Assembly (NCBI GenBank): GCA_963969365.1
Contig: OZ017752.1
Location: forward strand, 434,001-498,000
Source: Asterochloris sp. CNOR1
Lineage: Eukaryota; Chlorophyta; Trebouxiophyceae; Trebouxiales; Trebouxiaceae
DNA: 64,000 nt
Reading direction: 5' to 3'
Within the stretch, counting starts at the first letter, position 1, and the number at the start of each line of letters is the position of its first letter. The notes beneath the pieces were generated by a model. The model saw only the letters and a program-made list of their open reading frames with translations. It was not told the origin of the DNA and made no database searches. This document shows, one piece after another, positions 46,261 through 55,700 of this stretch. A program made the position numbers and the translations under genes.

Positions 46261-48785
46261 CCATCCTCCAACTTCTTCTGGCTGACAAGAAGTTCAAGCA
46301 TCACCCACATAACCGACTGTAGAGCAACCCTCACTAAAGGCGCCCTGCTAACAGAGGAGCGTGATGTCCATCCAGTCTCAGCACAAGTCAGCACACAGCA
46401 CACAGTGTGCACGATATGATGGTCTTTCCACTGCGCCCTGCCACACTGTGCAAGAGGTCTGAGAATGAGCCTTGGTGCACCCTTGGTGCGTCCCAAGACA
46501 TACGCAACTATTTTTGAACATCAGAAGTCTCAGCATGCCTTAGTCAGGTAATAATGTCATTGACTGGCTGCACCCAGCCTACACAAGCAGAACAATGCCC
46601 AGGCCACCACGAGCAGGCACCTTTGCCCCCTGCATCAAGCTGCGCATTGGCCACTGGGCTACAGCACAGCAGTGTGGCATGACAGGCTTGATGTCAGCAC
46701 CTAGGTGTTGAACCCCCAGCTAGGTGACCACACAGGGTCGCTGCGGCATGTGAGCCGACAGTGTTGTGTGGCGCGCCAAGCTGAGCCAGCTCAGCTGGTC
46801 TGGAAAAGGGCTTGCTTGGCTGCTCGGCTTGCGGTGCCCCCACCTGATTGCGCAACTGGCCCGAGAGTCTGCTTCGGCACATCCACAAAATGAGTCTCGG
46901 CAGAGTCAACGAGCATGTCGCGCAATGCAGCTGGGCACATGCGCTGCAAGGGAGGCAGGTCCCAATGCCCTGGCTGCAGCCATCCCAAAAGGCGGCAAAA
47001 GCAAATGCACGGCCATCATGAATCATGTGCCCCACACGGGGAGGAGATGTTGTTGTTGCAGTGCCAGGCCTGGAGTAACCAATGCCAGGCTGGCACCATC
47101 CAGTGACATCCTGACGAGGTGCCCTCACCAGGAAATCCAGCAAGACTTTGACAATGATGCCTGCACAGCCACGTCGCACTGGTGTCAGCTAAGCAGCAGC
47201 TTGCACACATGCTGCAGTGTGGATAGGGCAAAGGGTTATGCAGCAGACCACACAGCTCAGTTCTGATGGTCCTGCAAATCTGGCAGAGTGGCAGGGCCCG
47301 CTGAGGTGCCCAGACAAGTGCCGGTCTACAGAAGTAGACACTCCTGAGCGTAAACTGCCAGGTGTGCTCTGCTGCGGGAAAGCACATATAGCATACAAGT
47401 GGAACTGGTGACATTCCCGTTGTTAGCAGTCTGTGCTTGACCCCAGCAGAGCACACTGACTGCAATACCTACTGCAGCAGCCTTTGCCAGCCCAGCTGGT
47501 GCGGCTCGTCTTGATGAGGGAAAACGTTGCATCCTCTGGCTGCCTACACTGCAGCTGACTGCTCCACAGCGGGTGGACCACAAGAGGTGACTGTGCTCAG
47601 GTTCCAGGCTGACGCATTTGCGGCAGTGCCAAGTCACACCTGACATGTGGCCAAAAGCTCACAGTTTGTGGGCAAATGCATGGCGCCGCACGCGAGGGTC
47701 CTGGCAGATGCACCAGAAGACTCATGTAGAGCCACTCCTGTGAAAGTCAATGGAGTGGTATCTGCATGTGCCTTCCAGTCGCAGAGGGCAGCCTCGAGCC
47801 CCTGACTCAAGCAAAGAGAAGAGCCCCTGACAAGCCCTGCATCCCAGCTAACTGGCTGCCAGTACACCCATACAGGGATCGCCATGAGGATATCAGCCCA
47901 CAGAAAGCGCAACACACAGGAGCCAGCAGGCACACACTCCGGGTGCATGAGACTCGTCTGCCCTGTGCCAATGCTGTCAAAACTGATTAGGCCATCTCTC
48001 CACGCCCTGAAAATCTCTCTGGGCTCACCTGCTTATTGAGCGCAACCTCCTGAAGAAAGGGGGGTGTCTGCTGCATCCAATTGGCCTGGCAAGCTCCAGT
48101 GGGTCGCGGTCCCCTTGCAGCAGCATCTATCATGTACTCCCAAATAGGACATGTTCAAAAGAACATAAACACCGACTGTCAGATGCAAGGGGGCCTGACG
48201 CATACAGCCTGCCATTCCAAGCCCGCTGCCCTGCAAGCAGGTTGAGGTCATAGGCGGTACAGACACGACAGCTGAGGAAGACTGCATGTGGTGGCCTGAG
48301 GCTGGAAGGTCCAAACTGTGCACAGCCACAGCCTGATGTTGACAGGACAGAGCAGCAGCCATGGTCAGACTGGTGCCAGCCACGCAGGCAAAGGGGCGTA
48401 GCCCTACAGCACACAGCACGTGTTGGTGTGAGAAGCTTCAGCAGAGGGCCAAGCAAGCAGCTGCCTGTGCTTGCCTGCAGGGCGGCCCACTGCCCTGCAG
48501 TGTGGGTGGCAGGAGCACCACAAAATTTGTGTGCAGGATGACGGGGCCAGGAGGGCTCTCTAAAGACAGGTTTGGGTGGGCACTTTGTGCAACAGACCAG
48601 CACTGCTCTCAAGGCTGGTGATGTTCAGCAGTCCTCTGATGCCTTTATCAAAGCTGCCATCACTGTGAGCTGCAGCCTGTCACTGAACACCTCAGCAGGT
48701 TGGGGATAGGTTGTCATAAGATGACATCAGCCCAAGTCAGAGGTTGCAACGTCATCTTGCAAGTCTTCCACAAACAACCATACAA

Positions 48786-48815
48786 GCGGCCATGCAACAG
48801 CAGTTGCATGGCCGC
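48786..48815. repeat. Perfect 13-bp inverted repeat hairpin
   Basis: GCGGCCATGCAAC (48786-48798) and GTTGCATGGCCGC (48803-48815) flank AGCA. It shares the GTTGCATGGCC core with the hairpin at 44153-44218. Confidence 0.9.
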
Positions 48816-48899
48816 CTTGCTGGTTATTTGTGTGGGACCCTTGACGGTGGGGTGCAAGAGATGACCATCAAGCGTCAGCAAGCATGACCAACCTTTTAT

Positions 48900-51400
48900 G
48901 TCAAGGGATTGCTGCCTGCTTCTCCTCCCAAGAAACCCCGGCACCTCCAATGCGCCACTGCAAAATGGCTGGAGAAGTGGAGCTGGCGCGCCTTAAACAA
49001 TGCAGCAGAGACATCCAGCCCCGGTGCAGGGCTAAAGTTGGGCCTCCTCGTGGCCTGTCATGCCCCACCCACTGTCGCCCTGCCTCAGTGCACAGCTTCC
49101 CTGACAAGCTGCCTGGGCACACCCTCAGGACACATGCTGACAGCCACAGTGTTGAGTGCAAGCATAGCTGCCGCAGCCAGGTTGAGAAGCCAGCACGGGG
49201 CCCAAGTGCCTTTGTGCGCGGCTTGCTCAAGTGGTCTGCAGCTCACGCTGGAGCGTGCTCATGCACAAAAACTGCATATCAGCCCTGCCGCTCTGATACA
49301 TGCAGGCATCACAAGCTGAACAGCAGCGCAAGCTGCTGGGCCCTGGGGCGGGGTTTGCCCCCGCGCAGCCTATCCCTATTGTGTGTTCTCGCCAGGCAGC
49401 AGACTTTCAGACATGCCACTCACCCTGCCAGCCTCATCAGCGTCGGCAAGGGCTTCCACATGGCCCACAAGCCCACCGCAGTTTGCTGGTGCTGCAGCAA
49501 AGCCAGGGACTGTTTGGTACGGAACCAGTAGGTCACAGTGGGCTTGTGGGCCGTGCGGGAGGGATTGCTGGCGCTGATAGGGCTTGCAGGGTGCACTGGA
49601 ACGTGGAGGTCCAGCATGGGACTCACCAGAGCCATGCATGTAGGCCAGAGATCAAAAAGGCCGCCAGCGTCAGAGGGCCCAGCCACGCTTGTGGGGCACA
49701 TCAGCGTCCAGAGCAGGTAGCCTCAGTGTTGCAATCTGTGATGTTGCCAGCTTGGCACGACTGATGCACAGAAGCAAGCTTGTCACTGGGCACTTGACGC
49801 CCCTTAGAACTACCATCAAGCGCCCGATGTCGAGATTGCTTACGTGCAACTGGGAGCAGGCCAGTGTCACTGACATGCTGCCAGTCACATACCATTCGCA
49901 GATTGCCTCAAGATCACTCCTAGCAAACATCTACGACTGCACCATGGATGACACCAGCAGAATCCAAGTGTGGAATGGGCACCGATCTTTGATGTCCAGG
50001 CCACAACAGAAATGCCTGTATCTTCGCTGTAGGCAGCCCTGTGGTACACAACAGCCTCCCACAGACACTTGCACATGTGCAAGGCAGCATGTTGATAACA
50101 CTGGCCCGTTTTCTGTATATGCACACAGAAAGGGGGCCACAGTTATCACAGGCTGCCAGTCACAGCAACCTTGCAGAGCACCTCCTCTCCAACCAAAGGG
50201 TACCTAGCAAAACCCATAGGACTGCATCATGGATGACGCAAGCAACATCAAGTGTAGCATGGGCACCATTGGGCCACGACAGAAATGCCTGTGTCTTCAC
50301 TCTAGGCAGCCCTGTGGCACATGACAGCCTCCCAAAAACACTTGCACATGGGGCTGCTGTCACCACCTCACTTCAACTTGCTGACAAGAATGTCATCTAT
50401 CACCCAAACAAGCTAGTGGAGAGGAGCCCTCACCGGAGGTGCCCTGCTAGCAGAGGAGCATGACACCTGTACAGTGTCAGCACAGCTTGGCACCCAGCAC
50501 AGCGTGTGCATGACATGATGGTCTCCAGCGCCCTGTCATATTGTGCAAGATTTGTATGAATAAGCCTTGGTGGACTCTTGGTGCACCCCAGAAAACATTA
50601 TTGTGCAGAGGTTCTGCAGCTGCCACTTTGCGGTGCCAAGTCACAACCAGTATGTGGCCAACATCTAGGCAATTGCATGTCGTGTCACATGAGGTCCTGG
50701 CAGATGCACTGGAAGACACTTTCAGAGCCATTCCTTTTAAACCCAATAGAGTGTGCCCTGCATGTGCCCAGTTGCAGGGGCAGCCTCATGCCCATGACAA
50801 GCAAAGGCAAGAGCACTTGACAAGCCCTGCATTCCACCAAAGAAGCAGCACCAGAACAAGCAGCCAACAACCTGGTCGCAGCTCAAACAAGCTACCAGGC
50901 CAAATGGTTGCTGTTTGCATGCTGTCAAACATGGCCTGGACATGTTTCTCCACGCCTTGACAATTCCCCTAGGCTCACCTGCTCATTAAGGGCCACCCCC
51001 TGAAGGAAGGGGGCCGTCTTCTTCAGATTGGCCTGGCAAGCTCCAGTGGATCGTGTCCCCCCTGCAGCACCAGACACCATTTGCTTATGAAAAGAGGATC
51101 TTTGAATCACAAACAACACCAAATGTCAGATGCTTGGGGGCCAACGCACACAGCCTGCCATCCCAAGCCTGCTGACCTGCAAGCAGGTTGAGGTCATAAG
51201 CGTTACAAACATGACAGCTGAGGAGCACTGCATGTGGTGGCCTGAGGCTGGAAAGCCCCCTGCGCACAGCCACGGCCTGATGCTGACAGGACCGAGCAGC
51301 ATGCTGATTGACACAACAGCAGCCAACAGCATGCTGCTTGACTCGACGCAACACAACATCGGATGCAATGCCCGCTGAAAGCTTGGAATGGTGCAATGGT
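48900..51400. repeat. Large degenerate tandem duplication, short copy
   Basis: This is the compact counterpart of 42770-48620, with the blocks closely packed. It includes two further satellite-like units at about 49930-50370. One open stretch at 48909-49319 looks protein-like, but its counterpart at 42780 is interrupted and no family is recognised. No gene is called here. Confidence 0.68.
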
Positions 51401-51535
51401 CTCAGAATGGATGGATCAGAAGGGTGCACAGAAACAACATCTATGATCAATAGCCAGATTGTATAGAAAGGCACAGCAAGGCACATGTGCATCAGCCCAT
51501 AAGTCAAACGGACCTGGTGCAGAGGCCCTTCTACA

Positions 51536-52020
51536 CTAATGATGGGTCAGCAGGCACGAATGCACTAAGATGTCAGCAACTGCACTCGCCCAACAGCTGA
51601 AAACATGCATGGGGTGTGAAGCTCAGCTCATGCTGACCAGCCAGCCGAATCTCTGCACTCACCCTCCCAACACTCCACCTGTGAAGCCAAGTCCAGGACC
51701 TGCAAGCACAAACACCCAACTCATTTCCTTGGGTATCCAACCGGTTGGCATACCACACAGCGCCACAGCAAAAAGCACAACAGCAGCTAAATGCACAGCT
51801 CTGTCCTGCAGAGCAGACTGTGATTCAGCCAGAGGCCAGGCAAGGCAGTGATCTGGCAGCAGACAGCAAAGCGCCATGCTTGAAGTGAAATTTGCTGATA
51901 GCTGGCCACAGCATCGCTCACCTGCGAGCCACCATGGGCCTGCCTGGCGGCCATGTCTGCCTGCACCTCGTTGACGTTTAAGTCTGACCCACTTGGGTCA
52001 TCTGGAGGGCCTGCTGGCAG
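51536..52020 (-). CDS. Probable small membrane protein, 3' part
   Basis: An exon ending at a GTGAGC donor near 51921 encodes a hydrophilic segment (DDPSGSDLNVNEVQADMAAR). It is followed in phase 0 by an exon at 51663-51805 with two hydrophobic helices (HLAAVVLFAVALCGMP and WVFVLAGPGLGFTGGVLG) ending at a GTGAGT donor. The last exon may start at 51596 and stop at 51536 (CWASAVADILVHSC), but that join is weak. Upstream exons in 52.1-52.6 kb were not resolved. The helix pair with an acidic N-terminal part recalls small thylakoid assembly factors such as PAM68, but the match is not good enough to name it. Confidence 0.48.
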
Positions 52021-52783
52021 GTTGAAGCAGCCAAGTCATGAGCCGTCATCAGTTCTGTCAGAATTCCTGAAGTGGGTCCAGGCGAGAGCATAGTCAGCTT
52101 CAACGCATGGCTGGGTGGCCGGCGTGCACCCACATGCACAAAAGAATGCTAAATTGACTAGAACCATGACGAACAACGGTGCAGCCCTGCGTCAGACCCA
52201 TGCTGGCGCAGCCTTGGCTGATGCCTGTACATGCATATGACGCATGAGACGCAGCTGCCCATGTCAGGGTGAGACCCAGCGTCACATCAGCCACCCAGCG
52301 GCAAAACACTCTCCAGGCCAGGCAGGCCAGGCACACTAGCAATGGGCAGAAGCCCAGTTGCCGCTGGCGTCACCACTCTAATCATGCAGCTAATAGCCTG
52401 CAGACCAGGTCAGACATGAAAGATGCAACCCAGGAGCTCGAAGCACGATCCGATCCAGCAAGCACCCGAAGTGATGCCGTACAGGCAACGAAAAGCCAAG
52501 CTTGGGCCGTTCAGTCTGCTGCAGCTCAAGCTTTGAGTGATTGCACCTCACCTCCTGTCGAGACAAAGCTGCGTTGCTCGAGTTCCACCTGAAACTGTTG
52601 GCAGCCAGACACCCAGGCAATGTTTTCCTGTCTATTTTGCAGCAGCCCTTTCCTCAAAAGATATCATTGACTTAACCCACAGATTCGCTGGCATGGCAAT
52701 TCATTTTGGTGGGCTGAGGTTCACTGTTTGCTTTTCCACATTCCAGCACTTGGGCTTGGATGTGTGAATAGGTCAAGAGGCAT
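52021..52783. other. Unresolved stretch upstream of the membrane-protein exons
   Basis: This region lies between the putative membrane-protein exons and the PYRR stop codon. Short exon-like pieces exist on the minus strand near 52440-52600, but none joins cleanly. It probably holds the 5' part of the membrane-protein gene and the 3' flank of PYRR. Confidence 0.35.
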
Positions 52784-55700
52784 TTAGAATGTGATGACAT
52801 CTGATTCTTGCAGCCTCTGCGGCTGAGCAGCAGTGCCATTGGTAGTCACAGTGCTCAGCAGCTTCTCTGCCTGCTGCAGCTCTGACCTGACCCGCATGAG
52901 CAACTTGCCGAGCAGGTTGGAGCCGGTGCCATCTATGCCACGGCCCCAATAGAAGTCATTGGGGGAGCTCTCCACCACCAGCTGATCCGGCGCAGTGGAC
53001 AGCAGCATCTGGCGGGGGCCCTCGTGCAAATGGAACTGCACACCAGCCAAAGCAATCTTGTCAGCTGTTGGTCAGGTCAGATTGCCGTTCGCGTCAGCCC
53101 AAAACAGACCCCAAGCCCTTCATTGTGTGGCATGGACCAGTGTGCAAGCAAGCTCTTTTATCAGGCTCATGCACAGCTGCTGCAGATGCAGCAGCCAGGG
53201 CCCCTTACCTTTACGGTCAGAGCTGCCCGCATGACAGCCCCCCCAACCCCAGGCGTCCGCCAGTCAGGGCGGGCCAGGTGGGGAAAGGTGCGCTGCGCTC
53301 GCCGCCCGATCCTGGCGGCCTCCTCAGGGGACGCTGCTGCCGCAATGTCTGACTGGATGGCGGCCGCCTGCCGCAAGTCTGCAGGGCAGGCACATGTCCT
53401 TGAGCATTTGGGTGCTGCCGTCGAGGCGGCACTCTGAGCCAAGTGGGGTCATGATGGCAATGAGGCGCCACTTTCTGGCCATGTGGCGGCTACATGCCCC
53501 CCCAATGCACACAGGCCCACAGAAACATGTGCACAGACAACTTTTGACAGGTGCCAGGGTGGTGGCACATGGAGCGTCCACTCGTTGCACTGCAGTAAGA
53601 GGCCTCACTGAGGCCTCCGTGCGGCAGAAAGGAGCCTTCCCCAGGGCTGATCAGTGATCAAGGCGGAAGGCATCTCAGCCTGCAGCCCCACTCATCACAC
53701 TCAAGTGGGCCAGGCATGACCAAAACATTGGTATAGGGAGCTGATACTGCAGTGCTGGAAAGCCACAATGCTTGTGTCATTATATGCGCTGTGCAGGTAA
53801 CTGCCTCACTGCAAGCAACCCGGAATCACCCTGCAGCCCTCGCCGGCAGTCCCAGTTGAACTTCTGAGCCTGGTAGTAGTGCTCCAGGGTGGGCCACCAC
53901 CTGCCCTGCCCATGTCTCCCCTGCTGCAGCCCCTCTGCCTCCGACAGAGCATTGGCAGGCGCCTGCTGGGGGACCCCACTAGGAGCTGGTGTGCCAGCAG
54001 CCTGCGCCAAGCCAGCAGCACCTGGCTGCTGCTGCAGCTGGGCAGCAGCAGGCGCGGCCCTGGGGACACCGTTCTGCTGCGCCGGCCTGGCAGGTGGTGC
54101 ACCAGCGGGTGCAGAGGCTCCTGAGCTGAGGTGGTGTGCTGCCTGGGCAATGAGCAGCTGAGAGTTGAGGTCGCTGACGGGCTCCTCGGGCATCCAAATG
54201 GGGTGGGGGGAGAAGTTGGACAGGGAGCCATAGCGTTCCCAGGTCTTGTAGAACTCAGCGGCCTGCACAGGGGGGCAAGAGACAGGGTCATAAGGGTGTC
54301 TGAGTGTTAGCTTGCACCAGGTGCTACCATGCAGCACCCCCAAGTCACAAAAGACCTCCCCACCTGCATGGTGAAGGGGCAAGTCAAGACTTGCGTGTGC
54401 GGGTTGAGGTGTCGAGCAATGCTGTCAGCATTCATGCACGATGGCGCAGAGAGGGGGAGAGGCCACAAGCAGCTGCCCAGCAAGCTGTAGGACTGCGTTC
54501 CATGAACGCAAAGGTGGTACAACGTCAACCATCCACTCCTATGCTCTGCCAGTTCCTGGAAGGCTATCCTATGGCACCGTATCAGCCAACCACAACACCC
54601 AAGGACATCAGCAAAGGGCCCGCCAGCCAGCAATATCTGCACATTACAACCTGCAGGGTACACTGCCTGGTGCCGCCAGTCGCAAGCCGATGCCCTGGCA
54701 ATCTGCTTGACACATGATACGCTGCCCATGCGTCACAAGTGGGTTCTTCCCACTTGTGACGCATGGGGCAGGATGGATGCCAGTTGGCAAGACTCCTTCT
54801 GCAACAGCTGGGCTTGCCTGCAACTGAGTGCACAAGGATTGGTGTGTGTCCACCCACCTGTCGGCCACGCCTGTGGGAGCTGACCCTTGGGCCGCCGTGC
54901 CTGGCACCTGGCGGTGCCTCCCTGGTGCCCGCAGCATGCCTGGCCGCTGCAGCCCTGCCAGAGGTCCCTGCAGGTGTCTGGGCGGCCGCAGCCATTGCAG
55001 ACGCCAGCCCAGAGGCACCCCCATTGCTCCCCGCGACAGTGCTGGGCGTCTGGCCCAGCCCCTCTGCAGCATCTGACTGGCGGCTGCCTGTCAGAGCGTT
55101 GCCCTCTGCAGCATCGATGGTGCAGTGAGCTGGCAGCTCAGGGTGGAAGGCACCATGCAAGACCATGTTGCAGCTCTTGCTTCTGCAATCCAGGCCACAT
55201 GCACCATGGCTCGTGCAGAATGAAAGTGTCCGGCTGCAGCAGAGCGCCAGTGGGCGACAGAGCTGCCGCTGGGCAGGCAGGACATGCCCAATTGTTGCAG
55301 CCCTCACGTGGGTCCTGTGTGCGGGTTGCTCCCAGCAGTGGAGTTGACTGTCAAGTTTGCAGGTCAAAGAAGCAATGTATACAGCCTGGCCCCACCTGCA
55401 GCCGCGAGCGCTGTGTGCAGAGCCATGAGTCCCCCAGACGATGGCAGGTACCCCGTCATGAGGATGTCTGGGCCTGAGGGCTGCCACTGCACGTCCACCA
55501 ACTGCAGGGCCTGTGTCATCTCGACATTGCCCAGCTCCCCCACTGGGGAAGGCGCTCGCACGCCGCCTACCTGCAGCAAGTGGAGCGCAGCAACAGTGAG
55601 GCCAGCAGCCAGCCTGTCAAGCAGGGAAGGGGGGTGGTGTCATCAGCAGAACGACCCAGTGTGGCAGGTTCTTTGCAGGCGCCTGGGCATCTACTGCTTG

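Larger units (their letters stand above)
42770..48620. repeat. Large degenerate tandem duplication, long copy
   Basis: Blocks of this region recur in the same order at 48910-51380: 42780-43020 matches 48910-49160; 45025-45290 matches 49665-49930; the satellite-like repeats at 45290-46260 match 49930-50370; 46300-46500 matches 50390-50590; 47600-47860 matches 50610-50840; 48040-48330 matches 50985-51260. The long copy has extra sequence between blocks, including about 1.1 kb at 46500-47600. No intact coding region was found in either copy, though several blocks keep protein-like open stretches, so the unit may be an old gene or a mobile element of unknown class. Confidence 0.7.

Noticed and set aside
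48909-49319. Open plus-strand stretch that could be a fragment of a reverse transcriptase or other mobile-element protein
   Set aside because: No catalytic motif or zinc-knuckle pattern could be recognised, and the related segment at 42780 is interrupted. Kept only as an unclassified repeat.
45290-50370. Regular repeats that might be a CRISPR array
   Set aside because: Units exceed 220 bp, are diverged, and lack short identical repeats with equal-length spacers. The host is eukaryotic and no cas-like gene is present.
53806-54291. Minus-strand Ser/Pro/Arg-rich open frame overlapping the PYRR exon
   Set aside because: It is the second frame of a GC-rich Ala/Pro/Gln insert. The NADAR frame continues through the same bases with conserved motifs at both ends.
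54582-55487. A 301-codon minus-strand open frame taken as one intronless gene
   Set aside because: Only 54858-55105 is used, as the linker exon of PYRR. The rest is intron, and the flanking exons join in phase across it.
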